A stretch of 64,000 nt of DNA from Pseudomonas paracarnis (GCF_904063055.1 NZ_CAJFCN010000006.1:186001-250000); one strand, 5' to 3'. Counted from the first letter of the stretch, positions 35,594 through 45,743 are shown. Numbers and translations: made by a program. The notes: generated by a model not told the origin, from the letters alone.

Positions 35594-35805
35594 TAGTCAT
35601 ACCCTCGCACTGTATCTGGTCCCTAAGCGTCTTGCCTTCAAGGCGCTAGGACTAGAGTTGCAACCCCCTCCTCACACCTTCAATACGCAGCTAATCGACG
35701 AACGGGCCTCAACGCCAGGCATTCGCCGGTATCCTTGCACACGTCTAGCACGGGCATCCGCCTGAATCTTTCCGTTACTGCTCCTCGCTTTTCATGGAGT
35801 GAAGC

Positions 35806-36528
35806 ATGCTTAAACGCTGTATTTTCGTGGTCAGCCTCCTGGTCGCCAGCCCTTTGGCCCAAGCGCATATCTTCCAGCGTGAACTGGGTGACTTCGACCT
35901 GAAATTAGGCACCACCCCCAGCCGCACCATGGCCCAGGGCCTGGTCAAGCCGACCGCCCCTGGCAGCGACTCGTTCCACGGTGGCCTGGACCTTACCCAC
36001 GACAGCGGCCTGTATTTCGGCCAGTTTTCCCCAAACATGGGCCTGTCGTCGGCCAATAACCTTGAAGTCGACTCCTACATGGGCTTCAAGCGTCCGTTCG
36101 ACCAGACCCTGGGCTACGAAGTCGGCTTGATCCACTACAGCTACCCCAAGGTCAGCCCCCTCGACAGCCAGGAGTTCTACGGCGGGCTGAACCTGTTGGG
36201 CAACCGCTTTGGCGTGTCCTTCAGCAACGACCCCGACCGCCAGGACAGTACCCTGTTTGCCGACCTGGGCGGCACCCAGCCTTTCGGCATCGGCGTCAGC
36301 ATGAAGTACACCACCCATCAACTGGGCACACCGGTCTCGGTAGAGAACGGCGCCATCAGCAGTTTCAGCGATTGGTCGGTGCAGTTTTCCCGGGCCTGGA
36401 AAGGCATTGACCTGGACCTGATCTACAGCGGCTCCAGCCTCAGCGGCAGTGACTGCTCGGCCTACTCCGGACACAACTCGCAATGTGATGGGCTGTTGAC
36501 CTTGAAGGCCGCGCGGTCGTTTTATTGA
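35806..36528 (+). CDS. TorF family putative porin
   Basis: 240-residue secreted protein with signal peptide MLKRCIFVVSLLVASPLAQA and a mature beta-rich part: FDLKLGTTPSRTMAQGL, VDSYMGFKRPFDQTLGYEVG, YSYPKVSPLDSQEFYGGL and a C-terminal aromatic residue (RSFY), as expected for a small outer-membrane barrel. These motifs fit the TorF family. ATGGAGTGAAGC precedes the ATG. It is a single gene with 211 bases of free DNA upstream and 66 downstream. The transported molecule is unknown. Confidence 0.82.
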   Translation: MLKRCIFVVSLLVASPLAQAHIFQRELGDFDLKLGTTPSRTMAQGLVKPTAPGSDSFHGGLDLTHDSGLYFGQFSPNMGLSSANNLEVDSYMGFKRPFDQTLGYEVGLIHYSYPKVSPLDSQEFYGGLNLLGNRFGVSFSNDPDRQDSTLFADLGGTQPFGIGVSMKYTTHQLGTPVSVENGAISSFSDWSVQFSRAWKGIDLDLIYSGSSLSGSDCSAYSGHNSQCDGLLTLKAARSFY

Positions 36529-36594
36529 TGGGCTGAACTGTCGCACCCCGCGCAGGTTCACATGCATTAACGCCCTCCATGCAAGGACCTGCCC

Positions 36595-37461
36595 ATGTTG
36601 CGCCGGCTCAAATTCCTGATGGTACTGCTGACTCTGAGCCTGGTGCTCGCCGGCTGCAATCGCGTGGGCCTGGCCTACCGTAACCTCGACGTGATCATCC
36701 CCTGGACCCTCAACGACTACCTGGACATGAATGCCGGGCAAAAGAGCTGGTTCAACGACACCCTCAAGGAACACCTGGCCTGGCACTGCACCACGCAATT
36801 GCCTGGCTACCTGGACTGGCTCGACCGCCTGCAGCAGATGGTCGACAGTAACCAGGTCACCGACGCCGCATTGCAAACCCGTACTGTCGAAGCCAAACAG
36901 GCAATTGCCGAGATTGCTCGGGAAATCACGCCCTCAGCTGTGCAATTGCTGCAAGGCCTGGACGATCAGCAGGTCAAAGACATGAGCGATGCTCTGGCCA
37001 AGGACCTGCGCAAGCGCCAGGACGAATACCTCAAGCCACCACTGGCTCAACAAATCAAGGAACGCGCCGAGCGTATGAGCAAGCGCCTGGACGCCTGGAT
37101 CGGCCCGTTGAGCCCAGGCCAGCAAAACCGCGTCACGGCCTGGTCGGCCGAGTTGGGCGCGCAAAACCAAGCGTGGATCGGCAACCGCGCCCATTGGCAG
37201 GCGCAATTTATCGAGGCGCTGCAACAACGCCACAATGCCGATTTCCCGCAGAAAATCCAGCAACTGCTGGTGGATCGCGAAAGCCTGTGGACCCCGCAAT
37301 ACCGCGCCGCCTACGCACAGACCGAAGCCGCCGCGCGCGGCTTGCTCGTGGACGTGATGGCCCAAAGCTCCCCAGCGCAGCGCCTGAAACTCACCCAAAA
37401 AATCGACAAGGTCCGCAGCGACTTCCAGGCGCTTAAATGCCTGAAAAGCGCACAGTCTTAG
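36595..37461 (+). CDS. DUF6279 family lipoprotein
   Basis: 288-residue protein with a lipoprotein signal (LLTLSLVLAGCN, Cys about 21). A mostly alpha-helical, Gln- and Leu-rich mature part follows: YRNLDVIIPWTLNDYLDMN, LPGYLDWLDRLQQMV and QRLKLTQKIDKVRSDFQALK. The N-terminal motif is typical of DUF6279 lipoproteins. The stop overlaps that of copD by four bases on the opposite strand. Function unknown. Confidence 0.82.
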   Translation: MLRRLKFLMVLLTLSLVLAGCNRVGLAYRNLDVIIPWTLNDYLDMNAGQKSWFNDTLKEHLAWHCTTQLPGYLDWLDRLQQMVDSNQVTDAALQTRTVEAKQAIAEIAREITPSAVQLLQGLDDQQVKDMSDALAKDLRKRQDEYLKPPLAQQIKERAERMSKRLDAWIGPLSPGQQNRVTAWSAELGAQNQAWIGNRAHWQAQFIEALQQRHNADFPQKIQQLLVDRESLWTPQYRAAYAQTEAAARGLLVDVMAQSSPAQRLKLTQKIDKVRSDFQALKCLKSAQS

Positions 37462-38339
37462 TCAGGCGCCAAGGTGCCCAGCCAGGCCACCAGGCCAAGG
37501 ATGAGCACCACAGCGCCAAACTCCAGGGCCATGCTGCGCCGTAACGCACGGATCGCCACGTTATAATCGCCCGCCGCGATAGATTGTTGCAGAAGCGGCG
37601 TCAGGTGAAAGCGATTGAGCGCCGCCAAGGCCAGCATCACGCCGAACAACCCCAGCTTCAGGCATAGCAGCACCGCGTAGACTCCGCCGTTGATGCCCCC
37701 CAGATTCGGCCCGACAACAAACAGATAATTGGCAACGCCAGTGCAGATCAGCACCAAGACAAATCCCGCGCCAATGCGCTCAAAGCCTGCCAATGCGCTG
37801 GCCAGAACCTGCACTCGATCATCCTGTGGCAACGGCGCAGGCATCAACAACAAACCGAATGCCGCCAACGCCCCCACCCAACCCGCCGCTGCCAACAGGT
37901 GTGCACTGTCGCTGACGATATGCCACACACCTTGCACGCCTTCGTGCATTACGCCGTGCCCTGTCCACACCAGGGTGGCCAACGCCACGCCAGCCGACAG
38001 CGTGGCCAGCGCCAGATGAGTGCTCAGTGCCGCCAGGACCAGCGCCGCGATACGCACCCACCACGTCAGCCCCAAGTCGGTCTGCCACAGCATCATCTGC
38101 ACATGCGGCCATAGCGCCTGCCAATCAGTGGCGCCGCTCATGGATTGGGTCATGACCAATAGCGACGCCACCGAAAACGCCAGCCCCAAGCCGCCCGTCA
38201 ATCCCATCCATGCCCTTAGATTGAGCCATCTACGTTGCTCAGCGTGCAGACCATAAACGCCGAACAGTCCCAATCCAAATAGCATCATCAGGTCGAGATA
38301 GAGCGCGAAGCGCAATGCGATGGAGATCAGCTCACTCAT
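37458..38339 (-). CDS. copD: Copper homeostasis membrane protein CopD
   Basis: Inner-membrane protein thought to carry copper across the membrane together with CopC. The 293-residue protein has eight hydrophobic segments, starting MSELISIALRFALYLDLMML. It carries WVRIAALVLAALSTHLAL and the later LAAAGWVGALAAFGLLL typical of CopD. The start overlaps the copC stop (ATGA). It is the last gene of copABCD. Confidence 0.9.
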   Translation of the reverse strand: MSELISIALRFALYLDLMMLFGLGLFGVYGLHAEQRRWLNLRAWMGLTGGLGLAFSVASLLVMTQSMSGATDWQALWPHVQMMLWQTDLGLTWWVRIAALVLAALSTHLALATLSAGVALATLVWTGHGVMHEGVQGVWHIVSDSAHLLAAAGWVGALAAFGLLLMPAPLPQDDRVQVLASALAGFERIGAGFVLVLICTGVANYLFVVGPNLGGINGGVYAVLLCLKLGLFGVMLALAALNRFHLTPLLQQSIAAGDYNVAIRALRRSMALEFGAVVLILGLVAWLGTLAPD

Positions 38340-38722
38340 GGCTGCACGCTGAACACCACATTACCGGTGATCGGATGTGTATCGGACGACACGGCACGCC
38401 AATCCACCCGATAGCTGCCGGTGGTAAGTGCGGAGACCGGCTTGATCAACATCACCTTGGGGTCGCTGCTCGCCGACACGCTGGCCTTCACCGGCATCGG
38501 CGAATTGGGCATGCCCGGCATGTCGGTCATGATCAACTTGGCCCCGGAAAACTGGGTCAGCAGGTTTTCTGAGAAATGCAATTCAATCACTGCGGGAGCG
38601 GCGCCCTGTGCGCCTGCCGCCGGAATGGATGACAGCAGCTTGGGGTGGGCCGAAGCGGGCAGGCTAAGACTTAAACCTACCCACAGCGCAGCACCCAGCA
38701 GCGTGGTTTTCAACATAGACAT
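38336..38722 (-). CDS. copC: Periplasmic copper-binding protein CopC
   Basis: 128-residue protein with a signal peptide cleaved before HPKLLSS, so the mature N-terminal His can bind Cu(II) as in known CopC. A second copper-site His is in SSDTHPITGNV. The Met-rich segment MTDMPGMPNSPMPV fits the Cu(I) site of P. syringae-type CopC. The ATG at 38722 with GGAGTCTTGC is preferred over a second ATG at 38716. It overlaps copD. Confidence 0.93.
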   Translation of the reverse strand: MSMLKTTLLGAALWVGLSLSLPASAHPKLLSSIPAAGAQGAAPAVIELHFSENLLTQFSGAKLIMTDMPGMPNSPMPVKASVSASSDPKVMLIKPVSALTTGSYRVDWRAVSSDTHPITGNVVFSVQP

Positions 38723-38771
38723 GCAAGACTCCAGGCCGCGCCAGGCGGCGAATAATAAAAAGGGAAACCCG

Positions 38772-39599
38772 TCAGAACCACAAGCGCACGCCGACGACCC
38801 AGCGCAGTTGATTGATGTCTTCGTCTTCGTCCCGTGCGTATTGCGCGGTCTGGCCATAAGTGCGGTTCCAGCTGAGACCGACATAAGGCGCAAACTCGCG
38901 GCGAACTTCGTAGCGCAAGCGCAGGCCCAGTTCACTTTCCGCCAAGCCCGAACCAACGCCGCGTTGCGGATCGTTCTGCGCATAGAAGTTGAGTTCGGCG
39001 GTCGGCTGCAGGATCAGGCGATTGGTGAGCAGAATGTCGTAGTCACCCTCAAGGCGTGCGGCGGTATGCCCCGATTCGCCGACAAACAACGTGGCTTCGG
39101 CCTCGAAGTTGTAGAGCGCCATGCCTTGTAGGCCAAAGGCCGCCCAGCTCTGGCTGGCACCGGGCTTGAAGTCCTGGCGCACGCCGCCGACCACATCCCA
39201 CCACGGGCTGATTGCGTGCCCCCATAACGCTTGGGCTTCGGCGCTTTCAGTGCGGCCGGCGCTGCGTTCGCCTTCACTGCGTAGCCACAACCGGTCGATG
39301 TCACCGCCGACCCAACCCTTGATGTCCCAAGTCTGCGCGTTGCCGTCGCCACCCTGCCATTCCAACTGGTTGACCAGTAGCATCGAGTTGACGCCGCTGT
39401 CGTGCACCTGATGCCCTCCCGGCGCGTTGTAGACCGCTGCACGGTCTGCGTCGGTCAGCGCCGGAATCGGCGTACGGCTTTGCGCCAGCGCTGGCGTCGC
39501 CGGGCTCATGCCCTGAAGTTCATCCTCGGCCGCCAACGCCCATGGGGCGAACCCCAGCGTGGCGAAAGCGATGCAAAGGGACGAGACGCAACGGTTCAT
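38772..39599 (-). CDS. copB: Copper resistance outer-membrane protein CopB
   Basis: 275-residue protein with signal peptide ([23 protein letters not shown]). An outer-membrane beta-barrel follows, seen as [34 protein letters not shown] and the C-terminal VVGVRLWF. The N-terminal mature segment is short and has no Met-rich repeats, unlike the P. syringae plasmid CopB. The ATG at 39599 has AAGGAAGCGAGC in front; an ATG six codons upstream would overlap copA and is less likely. It lies 10 bases from copA. Confidence 0.92.
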   Translation of the reverse strand: MNRCVSSLCIAFATLGFAPWALAAEDELQGMSPATPALAQSRTPIPALTDADRAAVYNAPGGHQVHDSGVNSMLLVNQLEWQGGDGNAQTWDIKGWVGGDIDRLWLRSEGERSAGRTESAEAQALWGHAISPWWDVVGGVRQDFKPGASQSWAAFGLQGMALYNFEAEATLFVGESGHTAARLEGDYDILLTNRLILQPTAELNFYAQNDPQRGVGSGLAESELGLRLRYEVRREFAPYVGLSWNRTYGQTAQYARDEDEDINQLRWVVGVRLWF

Positions 39600-39609
39600 G
39601 CTCGCTTCC

Positions 39610-41325
39610 TTATTCATGCACGCGCACCTCGCGGAACATGCCCATTTCCATGTGGTACAGCAGGTGGCAGTGATAGGCCCAGCGCCCCAAGGCATCGGCG
39701 GTGACGCGGTAACTGCGACGGGAGCCCGGTGGCATGTCGATGGTGTGTTTGCGCACCAGGAACTGGCCGTTTTCGTCCTCCAGGTCGCTCCATAAGCCAT
39801 GCAGGTGAATCGGGTGGGCCATCATGGTGTCGTTGACCAGCACCACCCGCACGCGCTCGCCATAAGTCAGTTGCAAGGGCTCGGCATCGGAAAACTTCAC
39901 GCCATTGAACGACCAGGCGAACTTTTCCATATGCCCGGTGAGATGCAATTCGACGGTGCGGGAGGGGTCGCGGCCATCGGGGTCTTCGAAGGTACTGCGC
40001 AGGTCGGCATAGGTGAGCACCCGGCGGCCATTGTGGCGCAGGCCGATTCCAGGGTCGTCCAGCTTGGGCACCGGGTTCATCGCCTGCATGTCTACCAGCG
40101 CGTTGTTCTGCTCGCTGGCGGGGTGTTTCTGCATGGCCATCGCGCCCATGGCACTGTGATCCATGCCTTCCATGCCCGGCATATCGGCCATGGCACCGTG
40201 GTCCATGCCGCCCATGCCCATGTCCTCCATGGTCAGCCACGGGCGCGGATCAAGCAGTGGAACTGAGGCGGTCGCTCCCATCTGCCGGGCGAGGGTGCCA
40301 CGGGCATAGCCTGTGCGGTCCATGGACTGAGCAAACAGGGTGTAAGCCTCTGCCACAGGCTCGACCAGCACGTCGTAGGTTTCCGCCACGGCGATACGGA
40401 ACTCGTCGACACTTACCGGCTTTACCGGCTGACCATCCGCGGCGATGACGGTCATTTTCAACCCTGGAATGCGCACATCAAAATAGGTCATCGCCGAGCC
40501 ATTGATAAAACGCAGGCGAATCGTTTCCCCCGCCTTGAACACTCCGGTCCAGTTCTGTCCAGGCGGCTGGCCGTTGAGCAAGTAGGTGTAGGTCTCGCCG
40601 CTGACGTCCGCAAGGTCGGTGGGGTTCATCTTCATTTGCGCCCACATCAGCCGGTCGGCAGCCGTGGCCGACCAGCCCTGCTTGCCCACATCCCGGATAA
40701 AATCGCCCAGGGTGGGTTTGTGCAGGTTGTAGTAATCGGACTGCTTCTTGAGGGTTTTCATCAGGGCGACGGGGTCTTCGTCGGTCCAGTCCGACAGCAT
40801 CACCACGTAATCGCGCTGGTAGCTATAAGGCTCGGGTTCCTTGGGATCGATAACCAGCGGACCGTACACGCCCTGCTGCTCCTGAAGCCCGGAATGGCTG
40901 TGGTACCAGTAGGTGCCGTACTGCTTGACCTTGAACTGGTAAACGTAAAGGCCGCCCGGTTCGATGCCCTTGAAGCTCAGGCCGGGCACGCCGTCCATGG
41001 TCGATGGCAACAGGATGCCGTGCCAGTGGATCGAAGTGGGCTCGCCAAGGCGGTTTTTCACGCGCAGGGTCACGGTGTCGCCCTCCCGCCAGCGTAACAG
41101 CGGGCCGGGCAGGCTGCCGTTGACGGTCAACGCGGTGCGCGGTTGGCCTGTCAGGTTGACCGGGGTCTGGTCAATAAACAGGTCAAACTCGCTGCCGGCG
41201 AGCACCGTGGGCTGGCCGGGGCTGATCAGTGCCCACACAGGGGGGCGCCAAAGCCCGAGCCCGCCCAACAGGCCGCCTGCGGCCAGGCCTTTGACGAATG
41301 TGCGTCTGGAGGTTGTGGAGTGCAT
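39610..41325 (-). CDS. copA: Multicopper oxidase CopA (periplasmic, Tat-exported)
   Basis: Periplasmic Cu(I) oxidase and copper-binding protein. The 571-residue protein has a twin-arginine signal ([17 protein letters not shown]) and three cupredoxin domains with copper motifs [31 protein letters not shown] and [15 protein letters not shown] Met/His-rich stretch ([20 protein letters not shown]) lies in the loop before the last domain and probably binds Cu(I). First gene of copABCD. No copRS two-component pair is found in this window. Confidence 0.95.
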   Translation of the reverse strand: MHSTTSRRTFVKGLAAGGLLGGLGLWRPPVWALISPGQPTVLAGSEFDLFIDQTPVNLTGQPRTALTVNGSLPGPLLRWREGDTVTLRVKNRLGEPTSIHWHGILLPSTMDGVPGLSFKGIEPGGLYVYQFKVKQYGTYWYHSHSGLQEQQGVYGPLVIDPKEPEPYSYQRDYVVMLSDWTDEDPVALMKTLKKQSDYYNLHKPTLGDFIRDVGKQGWSATAADRLMWAQMKMNPTDLADVSGETYTYLLNGQPPGQNWTGVFKAGETIRLRFINGSAMTYFDVRIPGLKMTVIAADGQPVKPVSVDEFRIAVAETYDVLVEPVAEAYTLFAQSMDRTGYARGTLARQMGATASVPLLDPRPWLTMEDMGMGGMDHGAMADMPGMEGMDHSAMGAMAMQKHPASEQNNALVDMQAMNPVPKLDDPGIGLRHNGRRVLTYADLRSTFEDPDGRDPSRTVELHLTGHMEKFAWSFNGVKFSDAEPLQLTYGERVRVVLVNDTMMAHPIHLHGLWSDLEDENGQFLVRKHTIDMPPGSRRSYRVTADALGRWAYHCHLLYHMEMGMFREVRVHE

Positions 41326-41452
41326 GCCGATTCAAGTCCGTGAGTTGAATGGCAGCAGATTAGGAGTCGCCGGCTGTCAGCAACCTTAGCGGCAGATTAC
41401 CGATTCGACAGGTTCATCCGGCACCCTCAGGGGCGCCGGGGGCATAAGAGGA

Positions 41453-41842
41453 TCAGGCGATCTGGGCTTTTGAGGCCACTTCCGCGAACGTTGCCGGATC
41501 AAGCGCATCCGCTTGTTCATCCAACACCTGACGCGGATGATCATTGCCCGGAATCGAACTGTCGATCAGCGCCAGCAATTGCGCCCCCAGCGCCGTCAGG
41601 ATGAAGTTCTCGCCATTGCCGCCCTCTTCCTCAGGCCGCGACTCAATAAAGCCACGCTTGAACAGCAGCGCCTCGTAGTCGGCAGCGGTCTTCTTCAGCG
41701 CGTCCAGGTTGCCAGTGTCCTCGCCGGCCGTCGCCTTCTCGGCCGCTTCCTGTTCGGCGTATTTGCGCGGGGCAAAGCTGCCCTCGCCGTTCTGCACTTC
41801 ATGCAGCAGACGTTCGATCAGATCCCAATTGTAAGTCGTCAT
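41453..41842 (-). CDS. Hypothetical protein, DUF2513-like winged-helix pattern
   Basis: 129-residue acidic cytoplasmic protein. The pattern WDLIERLLHEVQNGEG at the start, YEALLFKRGFIES and FILTALGAQLLALI resembles small DUF2513/YjcQ winged-helix proteins found in phages and genomic islands. The Asn/Glu-rich linker and the C-terminal helix are family-free. AGGAGGAATCAGG is a strong ribosome binding site. Assignment is tentative; it stands alone between copA and a small secreted protein gene. Confidence 0.6.
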   Translation of the reverse strand: MTTYNWDLIERLLHEVQNGEGSFAPRKYAEQEAAEKATAGEDTGNLDALKKTAADYEALLFKRGFIESRPEEEGGNGENFILTALGAQLLALIDSSIPGNDHPRQVLDEQADALDPATFAEVASKAQIA

Positions 41843-41995
41843 CCTGATTCCTCCTGCAGGCCGATGGAGTTAGCCCGTCTTAGGGAGTGACACGTTCCGG
41901 CACGGGCCGTTCAACCAAACGGACGGGCGTCATTTCTCTGAACTTTGCAGAGGTTTGCCACCTCAACTGCACATCACTGCCAAGGAAGTCCGACC

Positions 41996-42265
41996 ATGAA
42001 AACCTTGATGAAGCTGACTCTCGCCGCCACGCTGATAAGCGCCCTGCCCGCCTGGGGCTGCACGCCCGAGGAGGCCACGACCAAGCGGGAGGAACTGGCC
42101 AAGGAAGTGACCAAGCTCACCGAGCAGAACCCGACCAAGGCCAAGGAGATGAATGACCAGTTACAGAAGATGGACCTGGATACCGAAAGCGCCGAGTTTC
42201 CCGACAAGTGCCAGTTGATCGATGCGCGGCTCAAGGAGCTCAGAGAAGCTGCGGGGAAGCGTTGA
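41996..42265 (+). CDS. Small secreted Lys/Glu-rich protein
   Basis: 89-residue protein with signal peptide (MKTLMKLTLAATLISALPAWG). The mature part is helical and charged (EEATTKREELAKEVTKLTEQ), with two cysteines (CTPEE and DKCQLI) that could form a disulfide. GGAAGTCCGACC precedes the ATG at 41996; a longer upstream frame has no signal peptide at its start. No named family. It is followed by a bidirectional terminator. Confidence 0.72.
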   Translation: MKTLMKLTLAATLISALPAWGCTPEEATTKREELAKEVTKLTEQNPTKAKEMNDQLQKMDLDTESAEFPDKCQLIDARLKELREAAGKR

Positions 42266-42287
42266 GCACAGCGCGACGCTGATGGCG

Positions 42288-42317
42288 AAAAAAAACCGGA
42301 CATCGTCCGGTTTTTTT
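42288..42317. terminator. Bidirectional rho-independent terminator
   Basis: A run of eight A, CCGGAC-ATC-GTCCGG and a run of seven T, between the convergent small secreted protein gene and the helicase gene. Confidence 0.9.
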
Positions 42318-42329
42318 AGGCCCGCCTGC

Positions 42330-43676
42330 TTATTCGGCAGCCGGAGCTTCTGGCTTGCGGCGCTTGAGCGGGGCCATGCCGTCCTTGCTGACGAGCGACA
42401 GGTTGTCGGTCTTCGGCCGGTTGGCGATCTTGCGCTTGGTCGGTGACTTGGCGGCGGTTTTTTTCTTGTCGCCCTTGGCGTCGGTCTTTTTCTTCTTCAC
42501 GCCAACGGCCTTGCCCGACGCCTTGACCTTCTTCGGCCCGGTGTACGTGCCTTTGACTTCCTTGATGGTGCGGCGCTCGAACGACTGCTTCAGGTAGCGT
42601 TCGATGCTCGACATCAGGTTCCAGTCGCCGTGGCAGATCAGCGAGATGGCCAGGCCATCGTTGCCGGCCCGTCCGGTACGGCCGATGCGGTGCACGTATT
42701 CGTCGCCGCTGCGGGGCATGTCGAAGTTGATCACCAGGTCCAGGCCGTCCACGTCGAGGCCGCGCGCGGCAACGTCGGTGGCCACCAGGATCTTCACGCC
42801 GCCCGCCTTGAGACGGTCGATGGCCAGCTTGCGGTCCTTCTGGTCTTTCTCGCCGTGCAGCACGAACGCCTTGTATTCCTGCGCAACCAGGCGCCCGTAG
42901 ATACGGTCGGCGGCGGCACGGGTGTTGGTGAACACGATGGCCTTCTGGTAGGTCTCGTTGGCCAGCAACCAGTTCAGGATCTGTTCTTTATGCACGTTAT
43001 GGTCAGCGGTAACGATCTGCTGACGCGTGGTGGCGTTCAGGTCGCTGACGTTGTTGACCCGCAAGTGCTCAGGGTTGTTCAGCACCTTGGCGACCATGTC
43101 GCGCAGGGTCGAACCACCGGTGGTGGCGGAGAACAGCATGGTCTGCTGGCGGTTGACGCACTCGCCGACCAGACGTTGCACATCATCGGCAAAGCCCATG
43201 TCGAGCATGCGGTCGGCTTCGTCGAGCACCAGCACTTCGACTTCCTTGAGATCAAGGTTGCCAGCGTTGAGTTGCTCGATCATGCGCCCTGGGGTGCCGA
43301 TCAGGATGTCCGGCACCTTGCGCAGCATCGCGGCCTGGACCTTGAAGTCTTCGCCACCGGTGATGATGCCGGACTTGATGAAGGTGAACTGCGAAAAGCG
43401 TTCGACTTCCTTCAGGGTTTGCTGGGCCAGCTCGCGGGTCGGCAGCAGGATCAGGGTCTTGATGCTGACGCGCACCTTGGCCGGGCCGATCAGGCGGTTA
43501 AGTACCGGCAGGACGAAAGCGGCGGTCTTGCCGCTGCCGGTTTGCGCCGTCACCCGCAGGTCACGCCCTTGCAGCGCGAGCGGGATGGCCGCTGCTTGCA
43601 CAGGCGTAGGCTCGACAAATTTAAGCTCGGCCACGGCTTTAAGCAGGCGTTCGTGCAGGGCGAATTGGGAAAACAC
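42330..43676 (-). CDS. DEAD-box ATP-dependent RNA helicase
   Basis: 448-residue helicase with Q motif (FVEPTPVQAAAIPLALQGRD), Walker A AQTGSGKTAAF, VLDEADRML, SAT in LFSATTGG, and the C-terminal core ARGLDVDG and HRIGRTGRAG. The last 75 residues or so are Lys-rich, likely an RNA-binding tail. The start is a GTG at 43676 (M-FSQFALHERLLKA) with GAGGT upstream. Closest by memory to RhlE/SrmB-like helicases; which rRNA step it serves is not clear. Confidence 0.9.
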   Translation of the reverse strand: MFSQFALHERLLKAVAELKFVEPTPVQAAAIPLALQGRDLRVTAQTGSGKTAAFVLPVLNRLIGPAKVRVSIKTLILLPTRELAQQTLKEVERFSQFTFIKSGIITGGEDFKVQAAMLRKVPDILIGTPGRMIEQLNAGNLDLKEVEVLVLDEADRMLDMGFADDVQRLVGECVNRQQTMLFSATTGGSTLRDMVAKVLNNPEHLRVNNVSDLNATTRQQIVTADHNVHKEQILNWLLANETYQKAIVFTNTRAAADRIYGRLVAQEYKAFVLHGEKDQKDRKLAIDRLKAGGVKILVATDVAARGLDVDGLDLVINFDMPRSGDEYVHRIGRTGRAGNDGLAISLICHGDWNLMSSIERYLKQSFERRTIKEVKGTYTGPKKVKASGKAVGVKKKKTDAKGDKKKTAAKSPTKRKIANRPKTDNLSLVSKDGMAPLKRRKPEAPAAE

Positions 43677-43867
43677 GGGTGCTACCTCGAAGAAATACAA
43701 ATATCAGCTGCATAGGTTACCGGTTTCGGGCGCCCAAACCGAGTTTCTTTACGCGAACGGGGCTAATCAGCTGCTTTTTTGTCAGCGATTTTGTCCAGAG
43801 CGTCAACTTTGTTGCACTTAAATGCTCTAATCGCCCCGTGTTGTCTTACAGAAGAATCGGTTCACGC

Positions 43868-45160
43868 ATGGATATCAAACAGCTCTGGCTCAACGTCCAA
43901 GACCTTTGGGGCGCCCTAGATGAACACCCGGTCCTGCATTCCAGCCTCGGCTTGCTGGTGTTGCTGGTGGTGGCATTGGTGGTGGGACGGGTCGCCCGTT
44001 ACCTCATCCTGCACGCGGTCAAATTGCTCGGCCGGCAGCCGGCCCTGCACTGGCTGAACGACCTGCGGCATAACAAAGTCTTCCATCGCCTGGCGCAAAT
44101 GACGCCGTCGCTGGTGGTCCAGTTCGGTCTGTACCTGGTGCCGGACCTGAGCAAGACCGCCATCCTGTTCATCGGCAACGTCGCCCTGGCGATCAGCATT
44201 CTGTTCATGGTTTTGGCCATGAGTGCCCTGCTCAACGCGCTGCTGGATATCTACGCACGCACCGAACACGCACGCACCCGCTCGATCAAGGGCTATGTGC
44301 AATTGGCGAAAATGGTGCTGTTCGTGTTCGGCGCGATCATCATCGTCGCCACCCTGATCGACCGCTCGCCACTGTTGCTGCTCTCAGGCCTGGGTGCGAT
44401 GTCGGCGGTGATTCTGTTGGTGTACAAGGACACCCTGCTGTCGTTCGTCGCCAGTGTGCAATTGACCAGCAACGACATGCTGCGCGTCGGTGACTGGATC
44501 GAAATGCCCCAGGTCGGGGCCGATGGCGATGTGGTGGATATCACGCTGCACACGGTGAAGGTGCAGAACTTCGACAAGACCATCGTCTCCATCCCCACCT
44601 GGCGCCTGATGTCCGAGTCGTTCAAGAACTGGCGTGGCATGCAGGCCTCCGGTGGGCGCCGTATCAAGCGCAGCCTGTACATCGACGCCAGCGGCGTACG
44701 CTTCCTGAACGATGAGGAAGAAGTGCGCATGACCCAGGTGCACTTGCTCAGCGGCTACATCAGCCGCAAACAGGCCGAACTCAAGGCCTGGAACGAGGCC
44801 CAGGGCCACAGCGCGCAACTGTCGGCCAACCGTCGGCGCATGACCAACCTCGGCACCTTCCGCGCCTACGCCCTGGCGTACCTGCAAAGCCACCCGGACA
44901 TCCAGCCGAACATGACCTGCATGGTGCGCCAGATGCAAACCACCGCCCAGGGCGTGCCGCTGGAGATCTACTGCTTTACCCGCACCACGGCGTGGGGCGA
45001 TTACGAGCGGATCCAGGGCGATATCTTCGATTATCTATTGGCAGTGTTGCCGGAGTTCGGGCTGAGCCTGTATCAACAGCCGAGCGGCAACGACCTGCGG
45101 GCCGGCGTGCTGCCTGCATTGGCCGGGGCCACTCAGGTACCCGTGGCCGAAACGGCATGA
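43868..45160 (+). CDS. Mechanosensitive channel, MscS family (YbdG-like)
   Basis: 430-residue inner-membrane protein with five predicted hydrophobic segments followed by the MscS-type pore and beta domain (IIVATLIDRSPLLLLSGLGA, VYKDTLLSFVASVQLTSNDM, VGDWIEMPQVGADGDVVDI). The C-terminal domain is long, as in YbdG. MDIKQLWLNVQDLWGALDE at ATG 43868 is preferred over a longer frame that overlaps the helicase promoter. Divergent from the DEAD-box gene with 191 bases between. Confidence 0.88.
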   Translation: MDIKQLWLNVQDLWGALDEHPVLHSSLGLLVLLVVALVVGRVARYLILHAVKLLGRQPALHWLNDLRHNKVFHRLAQMTPSLVVQFGLYLVPDLSKTAILFIGNVALAISILFMVLAMSALLNALLDIYARTEHARTRSIKGYVQLAKMVLFVFGAIIIVATLIDRSPLLLLSGLGAMSAVILLVYKDTLLSFVASVQLTSNDMLRVGDWIEMPQVGADGDVVDITLHTVKVQNFDKTIVSIPTWRLMSESFKNWRGMQASGGRRIKRSLYIDASGVRFLNDEEEVRMTQVHLLSGYISRKQAELKAWNEAQGHSAQLSANRRRMTNLGTFRAYALAYLQSHPDIQPNMTCMVRQMQTTAQGVPLEIYCFTRTTAWGDYERIQGDIFDYLLAVLPEFGLSLYQQPSGNDLRAGVLPALAGATQVPVAETA

Positions 45161-45176
45161 GGTGATGCACGCGGGA

Positions 45177-45743
45177 TTACGGCAGTGATGCCGTAATCTC
45201 CTTGCGGCACACCTCAAGCACTTCATCGGCCAGGGCGGAATCATCCGGGCACGCCCGCGACAACATGATTGCGCCGATGGCATGGGCCATGCTGTCGAGC
45301 ATTTTCGCCCGCACGTCTTCTTTTGGCCCGTCATGAGCCGCGTTGTACTTTGCCTCCAGGGCCTGCAGGGTATTTTCCAAACCGTCGGCAAAGGTCGCCT
45401 TCAGCGTGTCCGACTGACGGGCGGCATCGGCACACAACGCCGCCAATGTGCATCCGCCGCCGCGATGGTCGCGGTGCTGCCTGGACAGGTAAACCTCGAA
45501 AAACTGCTCCACCTCCCTCTCCGCGCTGTCGGCCAGTGACTGCGCCAGGCTGTTAGCGGCTGCTTCCGCCATCAAGTCCGCCTTGGAACCGAAGTGCTTG
45601 TAAAAGCCGCCTTGGGTAAAACCGGCCGCAGCCATCAACTCGGCCACGCCCACCCCATCGAAACCCCGCTCGCGAAACAACTCGGAAGCTGTCGCGACGA
45701 TATGGGCCCGATTGCTCTGTGACTGCGCCTTGGTGATCTTCAT
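45177..45743 (-). CDS. TetR/AcrR-family transcriptional repressor
   Basis: 188-residue TetR-type protein, starting MKITKAQSQSNRAHIVATAS. The helix-turn-helix is GVAELMAAAGFTQGGFYKHF (about 36-55). The C-terminal ligand domain has a CTLAALCADAAR stretch and several Cys, as in TetR regulators near oxidoreductases that sense electrophiles or quinones. The chosen ATG at 45743 keeps the operators outside the gene. Divergent from an SDR gene; the pair of palindromes between them is the likely operator. Confidence 0.9.
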   Translation of the reverse strand: MKITKAQSQSNRAHIVATASELFRERGFDGVGVAELMAAAGFTQGGFYKHFGSKADLMAEAAANSLAQSLADSAEREVEQFFEVYLSRQHRDHRGGGCTLAALCADAARQSDTLKATFADGLENTLQALEAKYNAAHDGPKEDVRAKMLDSMAHAIGAIMLSRACPDDSALADEVLEVCRKEITASLP

